Part shown: positions 27,455 to 34,356 of the stretch, piece by piece | Layout: every line of letters starts with the position of its first letter | Numbering within the stretch: position 1 is the first letter of the stretch | From: JABDLF01 sp041609715 | GTDB taxonomy: Bacteria > Pseudomonadota > Gammaproteobacteria > Steroidobacterales > JABDLF01 | Length of the DNA stretch: 64,000 bases | NCBI GenBank assembly: GCA_041609715.1 | Contig: JBFIQI010000001.1 | Span: 1 to 64,000, forward strand | Direction of reading: 5' to 3' | Made by a program: the position numbers and the translations under genes | Notes under the pieces: model-generated | What the model was told of the DNA's origin: nothing | Database searches by the model: none | The model's input: the letters and a program-made list of their open reading frames with translations, nothing else

Positions 27455-28498
27455 TCAGTTTTTGAGCTTGACGCCCAGGCTTTGCAACAGCGTTGCGCGA
27501 ATCTGATTCAGTCGCTCATCGTTCATCGGCCCGTAAAGTCCGCGCGCCTGTTGGGGGAGGTGCGCCATGGGCTCGCCGTTCACCTTGAAAATGTAATGAT
27601 CGAACAGGCTGCGCCAGGCCATTCGCTCACCCTCGGGCATATCACGAATGGAAAGCAGGGCGTGCAGCATGGTGAGTCTTGGGGTAAACATCCAGGGCTC
27701 GGCGTCGCGCCACCAGAAGTTCAGTAACCCGCCCAGCGGCTCCAGGGCCTCGACATGGTGAAACCACAGGCTGGGAATATAAATGGCGTCGCCCGGATGC
27801 AGCTCCACGGACTGTGCGTGCTCAAGCGCTTTTCTGAAGCGCGGAAAACGCTCCAAGTCCGGGGCATGAAAATCCACCAGGCTGATGGGCTGGCCGGCCA
27901 GGGTGAATTCCAGCGGCCCCACGTAGAGGTTGGGAATCTGGTCGGTGGGAAACAAGGTGAAGCGGCGGCGTCCCGCCACCACCACCGCTATATTCTGTGG
28001 CAGGTCCCAGTGCGCACCCACCCGCCCGCGGTTGCCGATCCAGATGGAGACCAGCTGTCTGCGGTCCGCCGCGACCAGCGGCATGGGGTTGGCTTCCCGT
28101 ATTCCTGCCAGGCCTTCCTGCAGCGGAATGGCACCCGCATAAATACAGGGCGGCTGCGGGTCGTCGAGGTGTGCCAGCAAGGTGTCGAGCAGCTCCCCCA
28201 GCGGCAGCTTGCGGCGCTGGAAGTTGAACCCGTCGAGGGTCTCGTTGTAAAAAAAGCGGCCCTTGATGGTGGCGGGCGCCACGAACGCCTCCACCGGGTG
28301 CTGCTCGCCAAACCCCCGCACATAATCACAAAACGATGGTGCGCCCGACTGGGCGGCGCCCACCAGCGGCCATGCGGAAGCGATGCCGCGCAAAACCGCC
28401 GGCTGGTTACGCACCGCGATCTGGGCTGCGAACACCCCGGCATCCACGTCGGTCCACTCCCGCACGGCGCCGAGACCGCCCCAGTCGATTGCTTTCAC
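27455..28498 (-). CDS. Cupin-like (JmjC-type) oxygenase
   Basis: A 347-residue protein of the cupin_8 family, related to JmjC hydroxylases. Iron ligands are likely His and Asp in GAHWDLPQNIAV and His in SLWFHHVEAL, with 2-oxoglutarate as probable co-substrate. The N-terminal region VRNQPAVLRGIASAWPL is the usual opening of this family. Family members are often encoded near TonB receptors and tryptophan halogenases, but neither is present here. It is convergent with the DUF418 gene. Confidence 0.88.
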   Translation of the reverse strand: MKAIDWGGLGAVREWTDVDAGVFAAQIAVRNQPAVLRGIASAWPLVGAAQSGAPSFCDYVRGFGEQHPVEAFVAPATIKGRFFYNETLDGFNFQRRKLPLGELLDTLLAHLDDPQPPCIYAGAIPLQEGLAGIREANPMPLVAADRRQLVSIWIGNRGRVGAHWDLPQNIAVVVAGRRRFTLFPTDQIPNLYVGPLEFTLAGQPISLVDFHAPDLERFPRFRKALEHAQSVELHPGDAIYIPSLWFHHVEALEPLGGLLNFWWRDAEPWMFTPRLTMLHALLSIRDMPEGERMAWRSLFDHYIFKVNGEPMAHLPQQARGLYGPMNDERLNQIRATLLQSLGVKLKN

Positions 28499-28581
28499 TC
28501 GCTGTCCCCCTGCACCAGGTGGCCAGATGATAACGCCAACCGACTCCGCTTACTGGCCCGCCGGAACTGCCGGGGCATGGC

Positions 28582-29037
28582 TCAGGCAAAGCCGGCCTGG
28601 CGCCAGGCCTCGAAGATCACCACAGCCACGGCGTTGGAAAGATTCAGGCTGCGATTGCCCTCGCGCATGGGGATGCGCAGGCGCTGGGCGGCGGGCAAGG
28701 CATCCAGGACCGCCTGGGGCAAGCCCCTGGTCTCGGGCCCGAACAAGAAAATGTCGCCAGCCCGATAATCCGGTTCATCGTGGCGCGTGCTGCCGCGGGT
28801 GGACACCGCAAACACGCGCCCGCCGCCGGCGTTTCGTACCGCTTGTTCCAGGTTGGCACTGCTGGTGATGCTGGCATATTCGCGATAATCAAGTCCGGCG
28901 CGCCGCAGGCGTTTGTCATCCAGCTCGAACCCCAGCGGTTCCACCAGGTGCAGATCGCAGCCGGTGTTGGCGCACAGGCGTATCACGTTGCCGGTGTTTG
29001 GCGGAATCTCTGGCTCGTATAGAATGACGTGATACAT
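28582..29037 (-). CDS. trmL: tRNA (cytidine/uridine(34)-2'-O)-methyltransferase TrmL
   Basis: A SPOUT-fold enzyme that 2'-O-methylates the wobble base of two leucine tRNAs. Characteristic blocks are YEPEIPPNTGNVIRLCANTG, LFGPETRGLP and the knot segment NRSLNLSNAVAVVIFEAWRQ. The 151 residues match E. coli TrmL. It is transcribed away from the neighbouring dihydroorotate dehydrogenase gene. Confidence 0.97.
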   Translation of the reverse strand: MYHVILYEPEIPPNTGNVIRLCANTGCDLHLVEPLGFELDDKRLRRAGLDYREYASITSSANLEQAVRNAGGGRVFAVSTRGSTRHDEPDYRAGDIFLFGPETRGLPQAVLDALPAAQRLRIPMREGNRSLNLSNAVAVVIFEAWRQAGFA

Positions 29038-29077
29038 GCGGGATTAACGCCTGCTTCGCTCGCTTCCAGGAAAATCC

Positions 29078-30061
29078 ATGTCAGACACCGCTGCCAACGC
29101 CTCCGGAAATCCGCTGGCCAGCACCTTCTGCGGCATGTCATTCGCTTCACCCATCGTGCTGCTTTCCGGCTGCGTGGGATTTGGCGAAGAGTACACACGG
29201 GTCGCCGGCTTTACCAACCGGGACGTGGGCGCGGTTTGCCTCAAGGGAACAACGGAGCAGGCGCGGTTGGGCAACCCGCCGCATCGTATTTATGAAACGC
29301 CCATGGGGATGCTGAACGCCATCGGATTGCAGAACCCCGGGGCGCAGCATGTGGTTGAAAAAATTCTCCCGACGCTGGATTTCTCCGAAACCCGGTTCAT
29401 TGCCAACGTCTGCGGTTCCACCATAGAAGAGTATGTGGCCGTGACGCGGCGTTTTGACGACTCACCCATTGATGCCATGGAAATCAACATTTCCTGCCCC
29501 AACGTGAAAGAGGGCGGTGTGGCCTTTGGCAATGACCCGGACATGTCGGCGCGGGTGGTGGCCGCCTGCCGCAAGGTCACCCAAAAACCCCTGATCACCA
29601 AGCTGTCCCCCAATCAAACGGATATTGCCGGCAACGCGCAGCGCTGCATCGATGCGGGCACCGATGCCTTTGCCGTAATCAACACGCTGATGGGCATGGC
29701 CATCGACGTGGAAAAGCGCGAGCCGGTGATCGGCAACATCCAGGGTGGGCTCTCGGGACCGGCCATCAAGCCCATTGCCCTGCTCAAGGTGCACCAGGTG
29801 CACGCGGTGGCCAGCAAACATGGTGTGCCCATAATCGGCCAGGGAGGCATCCACACCGCCGCCGATGCGCTGGAGTTCCTCATCGCCGGGGCCCACGCCG
29901 TGGGCATAGGAACCGCGCTGTTTTACGATCCCCTGATCTGCAAAAAAATCAACGACGGCATGCGCGATTACCTGGTTCGTCACCAGATGCAGAACATCAG
30001 CGAACTGATTGGCACGCTGCACCCCGGGCAGGTGGCGGTAGAAACCTGCGGCGCAGGCTAA
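29078..30061 (+). CDS. Dihydroorotate dehydrogenase, class 1B type (catalytic subunit-like)
   Basis: FMN-binding TIM-barrel protein of 327 residues. The loop NISCPNVKEGG carries a cysteine (Cys140) as catalytic base, the mark of class 1 enzymes; class 2 membrane-bound PyrD uses serine. KLSPNQTDI and GQGGIHTAADALEFL are flavin contacts. Class 1B enzymes normally need the electron-transfer subunit PyrK, which is absent here. Close relatives include dihydropyrimidine dehydrogenase PreA-like proteins, so the true substrate is open. It could be an accessory or alternative enzyme beside a class 2 PyrD elsewhere. Confidence 0.85.
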   Translation: MSDTAANASGNPLASTFCGMSFASPIVLLSGCVGFGEEYTRVAGFTNRDVGAVCLKGTTEQARLGNPPHRIYETPMGMLNAIGLQNPGAQHVVEKILPTLDFSETRFIANVCGSTIEEYVAVTRRFDDSPIDAMEINISCPNVKEGGVAFGNDPDMSARVVAACRKVTQKPLITKLSPNQTDIAGNAQRCIDAGTDAFAVINTLMGMAIDVEKREPVIGNIQGGLSGPAIKPIALLKVHQVHAVASKHGVPIIGQGGIHTAADALEFLIAGAHAVGIGTALFYDPLICKKINDGMRDYLVRHQMQNISELIGTLHPGQVAVETCGAG

Positions 30062-30072
30062 AACAGGCGGTC

Positions 30073-31047
30073 TCAGTCGGCGTCGATTTCGAGGTCTTTG
30101 ATTTTGCGCGTCAGCGTATTGCGGCCCCAGCCCAGGAGTCGCGCCGCTTCCTGGCGCTGGCCGCCGCTCTTGTCGAGGGCAGCCCGAATCATGACCCGCT
30201 CCAGCTCCGGCACCGCGATATCCAGGATACCCACCTGCCCCTCGTCCAGCGCCCGGCGCGCCCACTTGTCCAGGGCGCCCGACCAGCCGTCGCTGCGTTT
30301 TTGCGGTTTGCTCCACAGATCGTCGGGTAAATCATCGACATCAATGAGACGACCGTCGGTGAATGCCGTGGTGCGTCGGCACACGCTCTCCAGCTGTGGC
30401 AGGTTGCCGGGCCAGTCCAGTTCCACCAGCTTCTGAACCGCCGCTTCAGTCATGCTTTTTGCCATGATACTGAGTTCCTTGGCCTCCAGCGCCAGGTAAT
30501 GTTTGATGAGGCCCGGGATATCGCTGCGACGGTGTCGCAGAGGTGGCAGGATCATCCGGTTGGCGGACAGCGCCTCCAGCAGGCGCTGATTGAAGAGCCC
30601 GGCGCTGGCGCGGGTTTTCAGGTCCTGGGTGGTGGCCGCCATGATGCGCGCGCCGGTCTTCACCGGCTTGTTGTGGCCGACGGGATAGAACTCGCCCTCT
30701 TGAAGCACGCGCAAAAGCTTGGCTTGTAAAGCCGGGATCAAGACGCCGATTTCGTCAAAATAAACGGTCCCGGCATTGGCGCGCATGAACGCTGCACTTT
30801 CGCCAAACAGCAGTCCCTCGATCTCGGCCGGCGCTGTCTCGCTCACATCCGCCACCACGAAAGCGCGCAGCGTCCCGCCAGCGTGCCGGTGCAGGGCCCG
30901 CGCAGTTTCTTCTTTGCCAGTGCCCTGCTCGCCCACCAGCAGGATGGGTGTGCGGCCGCCCGCCAGCTGTTCGAAAGACTCGCGGATTCTCACGACTGGC
31001 GGGCTGCTGCCCAGCAATTCAGGAATATTGACGGCGCGGCTCAGCAC
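30073..31047 (-). CDS. Reduced NtrC: AAA+ and Fis domains without receiver or GAFTGA loop
   Basis: Protein of 324 residues that aligns with the C-terminal two thirds of NtrC. It starts at the AAA+ domain; a receiver is missing, and only 30 bases separate it from the preceding gene. Walker A (GEQGTGKE, 39-46) and Walker B (TVYFDEIG, 94-101) are recognisable. Between them, where NtrC has the GAFTGA sigma-54 loop, the sequence runs LLFGESAAFMRANAG, so the loop is deleted. The NtrC segment with the arginine finger (DLFHRLN-type) is replaced by RLLEALSAN. The Fis helix-turn-helix end (QEAARLLGWGRNTLTRK) is well conserved. It lies last in glnA-DUF4124-this gene and no ntrB is present. It should bind DNA but is unlikely to activate sigma-54 polymerase. 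Confidence 0.9.
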   Translation of the reverse strand: MLSRAVNIPELLGSSPPVVRIRESFEQLAGGRTPILLVGEQGTGKEETARALHRHAGGTLRAFVVADVSETAPAEIEGLLFGESAAFMRANAGTVYFDEIGVLIPALQAKLLRVLQEGEFYPVGHNKPVKTGARIMAATTQDLKTRASAGLFNQRLLEALSANRMILPPLRHRRSDIPGLIKHYLALEAKELSIMAKSMTEAAVQKLVELDWPGNLPQLESVCRRTTAFTDGRLIDVDDLPDDLWSKPQKRSDGWSGALDKWARRALDEGQVGILDIAVPELERVMIRAALDKSGGQRQEAARLLGWGRNTLTRKIKDLEIDAD

Positions 31048-31077
31048 CAGATCGCACCATGCGCCGGGGTTCTGTGC

Positions 31078-31617
31078 CTAGTTGCGTACCCGGTTAAGAA
31101 GGTTGGTCTGGTGTACGAAAAACGTAACGGTTTCGCTGGCAGCCACCTGGCTGCCCTGTTCGTCCACCACTTCAGCTCGCAGATTGTGCTCACCGCGATA
31201 TACATCCGTCAGGGTATGCCTGAGGCCCTGCGACGGCCAGCTGGAGATGAGCTGCCCGTCGTAATACACCCGAATGCTGTGGGTCCGCTGTAAACCCGGC
31301 ACCAGGCTGAGGCTTACCGGCAGCTGGCCGCCGATGTTCCGGAAAGTTTCCTGCTCGGCGGGCCTCACTATGGTCAAACTCTGATAAATCCCCGCAGCTT
31401 CGGCTTCCCCCGGGGAGGCCGCCGCAGGTGCCCCGCTGCTCGGACGCACGCCTGGCCTCGCAGAATATGTTTGTGCGCCCCGAATCGTGATTTCCTCGGC
31501 ATTTTCCCGAGGTCGATCGGAATAGTGCACGACACCGTTTTCGTCCACCCAGCGATAGGTTCCCGCCAAAGCCGGCAGGCACAGGCAAATTAACAATAAT
31601 CCGCTGAGTACTTTCAT
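31078..31617 (-). CDS. DUF4124 domain protein
   Basis: A periplasmic protein of 179 residues with a signal peptide (KVLSGLLLICLCLPALAG) followed at once by the DUF4124 block TYRWVDENGVVHYSDRP. The C-terminal half looks like a beta-sandwich (FRNIGGQLPVSLSLVPG and onward). DUF4124 proteins are commonly encoded between glnA and ntrBC in gammaproteobacteria; their role is unknown. ATG at 31617 is used since the signal starts there; 12 upstream codons are open. Confidence 0.9.
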   Translation of the reverse strand: MKVLSGLLLICLCLPALAGTYRWVDENGVVHYSDRPRENAEEITIRGAQTYSARPGVRPSSGAPAAASPGEAEAAGIYQSLTIVRPAEQETFRNIGGQLPVSLSLVPGLQRTHSIRVYYDGQLISSWPSQGLRHTLTDVYRGEHNLRAEVVDEQGSQVAASETVTFFVHQTNLLNRVRN

Positions 31618-31667
31618 GGCTACAGAATAAGGGCTGCATGGCCAACTCACCAAATATTGAGACCGGC

Positions 31668-31697
31668 GCGGCGCCGCACAATTCCGCGCGGCGCCGC
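31668..31697 (-). repeat. GC-rich hairpin and direct repeat downstream of glnA
   Basis: Two copies of the palindrome GCGGCGCCGC (31668-31677 and 31688-31697) are separated by 10 bases and so can fold as a 10-base stem. Each is part of a 12-base direct repeat GCGCGGCGCCGC. No clear T run follows on the minus strand. It lies between glnA and DUF4124 and could act as a partial terminator or RNA-stability element that lowers expression of the downstream genes. Confidence 0.6.
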
Positions 31698-31711
31698 CTG
31701 GCCCGGCTTTT

Positions 31712-33121
31712 TCAGAGGCTGTAGTACATGTCGAACTCCACCGGATGGGTGGTCATGCGCAACCGGGTGACATCTTCGCTTTTCAGGGCGATGAAGGCGT
31801 CAATGGCATCGTCGCTGAAGACTCCGCCGGCCTTGAGGAATTCGCGATCCGCGTCCAGGGCATCCAGCGCCTCCTCCAGCGAGTAACAAACTTCGGGAAT
31901 ATCGCTGGATTCTTCCGGCGGCAGATCGTAAAGATCCTTGTCCATGGGATCGCCTGGATGAATTTTGTTGCGTATCCCGTCCAGTCCCGCCATCAACAGG
32001 GCTGTAAACGCGAAATACGGGTTGCAGGTCGAGTCCGGGAAGCGCACCTCGATCCGGCGTGCCTTGGGGTTGGCAATGAAAGGTATACGAATCGACGCCG
32101 AACGATTACGGGCCGAATAGGCAAGTTTCACCGGCGCCTCAAAGCCCGGCACCAGTCGCTTGTAACTGTTGGTGCGTGAATTGGTGTAGGCGTTCAGGGC
32201 GCGCGCATGTTTGATGATGCCGCCAATATAGAACAGCGCCGTTTCCGACAGGCCGCCGTAGCTGTCGCCGGTGAACAGGTTGTTACCATCTTTGGCCAGC
32301 GACTGATGCACGTGCATGCCGTTGCCGTTATCGCCCACCAATGGTTTGGGCATGAAGGTGGCCGTTTTGCCATAGCCATGCGCAACATTCATAACCACGT
32401 ATTTCAGAATCTGCACTTCGTCCGCTTTGCGCACCAGCGAATTGAAGCCCACGCCGATTTCGCACTGTCCTGCTGTGGCCACCTCATGGTGATGCACCTC
32501 TGTTTTCAGGCCCATTTCTTCCAGCGCCACGCACATGGCGGAGCGAATGTCATGCAGGGAGTCAACCGGGGGCACCGGAAAGTATCCGCCCTTGACTCCG
32601 GGGCGATGCCCGAAGTTGCCGTCCTGATAGACCTTCTCGGAATTCCAGCCGGCTTCGGAGGAATCGATCTTGTAATGGGCGCCGCTCATCTCGCTGCCCC
32701 AGCGCACATCATCAAACACGAAGAATTCGTTTTCCGGGCCAAAGAAAGCCTGGTCGGCGATGCCGGTGGACTTAAGGTATTCCTCGGCGCGCTTGGCAAC
32801 AGAGCGGGGATCGCGTTCATAGCCCTGCATGGTGGTGGGCTCAATGACATCGCAACGCAATACCAGGGTGCTGTCCTCGCTGAACACATCGATAACTGCG
32901 CTCTCGGGCTCCGGCATCAGGATCATGTCCGATTCGTTGATGCCCTTCCAGCCGGAGATCGAGGAACCGTCGAACATCTTGCCGTTCTCGAAAAAATCGT
33001 CGTCCACCACGCTGCTGGGAATGGTCACGTGTTGTTCCTTACCGCGGGTATCGGTAAAGCGCAGGTCCACAAAGGACACCTCTTTTTCTTTCAGTAATTT
33101 GAAAACGTCTGACGAGCTCAT
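31712..33121 (-). CDS. glnA: Glutamine synthetase type I
   Basis: Condenses ammonia and glutamate to glutamine, the main ammonium assimilation step; a dodecamer. Motifs include DGSSISGWKGINESDM near the N-terminus, the ATP-binding NGMHVHQSLAK and the metal/glutamate loop NRSASIRIPF. The adenylylation tyrosine is present in DKDLYDLPPEE, so activity should be controlled by GlnE. The length is 469 residues. ATG at 33121 follows GAGGAA with 8 bases between. The upstream region has a sigma-54-type promoter and two NtrC-like sites. Confidence 0.98.
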   Translation of the reverse strand: MSSSDVFKLLKEKEVSFVDLRFTDTRGKEQHVTIPSSVVDDDFFENGKMFDGSSISGWKGINESDMILMPEPESAVIDVFSEDSTLVLRCDVIEPTTMQGYERDPRSVAKRAEEYLKSTGIADQAFFGPENEFFVFDDVRWGSEMSGAHYKIDSSEAGWNSEKVYQDGNFGHRPGVKGGYFPVPPVDSLHDIRSAMCVALEEMGLKTEVHHHEVATAGQCEIGVGFNSLVRKADEVQILKYVVMNVAHGYGKTATFMPKPLVGDNGNGMHVHQSLAKDGNNLFTGDSYGGLSETALFYIGGIIKHARALNAYTNSRTNSYKRLVPGFEAPVKLAYSARNRSASIRIPFIANPKARRIEVRFPDSTCNPYFAFTALLMAGLDGIRNKIHPGDPMDKDLYDLPPEESSDIPEVCYSLEEALDALDADREFLKAGGVFSDDAIDAFIALKSEDVTRLRMTTHPVEFDMYYSL

Positions 33122-33197
33122 CAATGGTTCCTCCGGAGCATGGGTTAAATTGTCTTGTTGCGGCCGCCATGCGGGCCACGCGCTTGACCTCGACTAG

Positions 33198-33213
33198 TGC
33201 ATGATTCGCCCCA
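33198..33213 (-). promoter_or_regulatory. Candidate sigma-54 promoter of glnA
   Basis: Read on the minus strand: TGGGGCGAATCATGCA. The invariant GG (-24) and GC (-12) are 10 bases apart, as required, and the flanks match TGGCACG-N4-TTGCA at most positions. It predicts transcription from about 33187 and a leader of about 66 bases. The identification relies on this motif plus the upstream NtrC-like sites. Confidence 0.65.
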
Positions 33214-33286
33214 CTTAGGCAGAATGGCCGCCTGCCGATTCACCGGCGGCCCCTCTTTGGCCCCGGAAACGGTGGGAACGAACACG

Positions 33287-33303
33287 TGCACCACTATGGG
33301 GCG
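33287..33303. promoter_or_regulatory. NtrC-like binding site (promoter-proximal)
   Basis: TGCACCACTATGGGGCG is a partial match (left half perfect) to the NtrC dyad TGCACC-N5-GGTGCA. Its centre is about 108 bases upstream of the predicted glnA start, the same distance as an E. coli glnAp2 NtrC site. Confidence 0.55.
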
Positions 33304-33316
33304 GCAAGGATACCAC

Positions 33317-33333
33317 TGCCCCCAAATGGTGCA
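33317..33333. promoter_or_regulatory. NtrC-like binding site (promoter-distal)
   Basis: TGCCCCCAAATGGTGCA matches the NtrC dyad at all but two positions. Its centre is about 138 bases upstream of the predicted start and 30 bases, close to three helical turns, from the other site, so both face the same side of the helix. Confidence 0.65.
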
Positions 33334-33421
33334 AGCTTTTTTTTGGCGGCTTTTTGGCGCTGGCCAGAGGGTGGCGAGCCTGCTTGATCGGTGCTTTTAT
33401 TCGTCAGATGGCAACACGTTC

Positions 33422-34345
33422 ATGACAAATACAGACAATTTCCCCGCTCCTCAGACCTTTCAGGACCTGATTCGCAGCCTGCAGGATTTCTGGGCCCGGC
33501 ATGGCTGCGTGGTTCTCCAGCCCTACGATATGGAAATGGGCGCGGGCACATTTCACCCCGCAACGTTTCTGCGCGCCATCGGCCCTGAGCCCTGGAACGC
33601 CGCCTATGTGCAGCCCTGCAGGCGGCCGACCGATGGCCGTTACGGCGAGAACCCAAATCGTCTGCAGCATTACTACCAGTTTCAGGTGGTCCTCAAGCCG
33701 TCCCCGCCGGACATACAGGCCGTCTATCTGGAATCCCTGGCGGCCCTCGGTGTAGATCCCCATGTTCACGACATTCGTTTCGTTGAAGATAACTGGGAGT
33801 CCCCCACCCTGGGCGCCTGGGGCCTGGGCTGGGAGGTGTGGCTCGATGGTATGGAGGTCACCCAATTTACCTATTTCCAGCAGGCCGGCGGGCTGGATTG
33901 CAAACCGGTCACCGGCGAGATTACCTATGGCCTGGAGCGCATCGCCATGTACCTGCAGGATGTCGAGTCTGTTTATGACTTGCTGTGGACCGAGGGGCCC
34001 CAGGGCAGGGTGACCTACGGCGGAGTTTTTCATCAAAACGAAGTAGAGCAATCAAAGTACAATTTTGAGGTGGCTGATACCGCGGCGCTGTTTGCACGCT
34101 TTGAGCAGTGCGAGGCCGAAAGCCGCGCCCTGGTGGATCAGGACTTGCCCCTGCCTGCCTACGAGCGGGTTTTGCAGGCATCCCATGCCTTCAACATGCT
34201 GGATGCGCGGCACGCCATATCCGTTACCGAGCGCCAGCGCTACATTCTGCGCGTGCGTGAATTGGCGCGGGCCGTGGCCAGCGCTTACTACGCGAACCGC
34301 GAGGCGCTGGGCTTTCCTCTGCTGGCCTCGGCGTCTGATAATTAA
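33422..34345 (+). CDS. glyQ: Glycyl-tRNA synthetase alpha subunit
   Basis: The alpha chain of the alpha2beta2 glycyl-tRNA synthetase; it holds the class II catalytic core that makes glycyl-adenylate. Diagnostic stretches are HGCVVLQPYDMEMGAGTFHP, QPCRRPTDGRYGENPNRLQH and FTYFQQAGGLDC. The ATG at 33422 gives 307 residues, the usual length; upstream open codons are not conserved. glyS follows 11 bases later. Confidence 0.98.
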   Translation: MTNTDNFPAPQTFQDLIRSLQDFWARHGCVVLQPYDMEMGAGTFHPATFLRAIGPEPWNAAYVQPCRRPTDGRYGENPNRLQHYYQFQVVLKPSPPDIQAVYLESLAALGVDPHVHDIRFVEDNWESPTLGAWGLGWEVWLDGMEVTQFTYFQQAGGLDCKPVTGEITYGLERIAMYLQDVESVYDLLWTEGPQGRVTYGGVFHQNEVEQSKYNFEVADTAALFARFEQCEAESRALVDQDLPLPAYERVLQASHAFNMLDARHAISVTERQRYILRVRELARAVASAYYANREALGFPLLASASDN

Positions 34346-34356
34346 AGGCCACAAGT

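Larger units (their letters stand above)
33122..33421. promoter_or_regulatory. glnA-glyQ divergent control region
   Basis: This 300-base gap carries no gene. It separates glnA (minus) from glyQ (plus) and contains the glnA sigma-54-type promoter and NtrC-like sites listed separately, plus T-rich runs at about 33335-33355 nearer glyQ. I could not fix a glyQ promoter. The reading frame upstream of the glyQ ATG is open through this region but has no family similarity. Confidence 0.7.
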
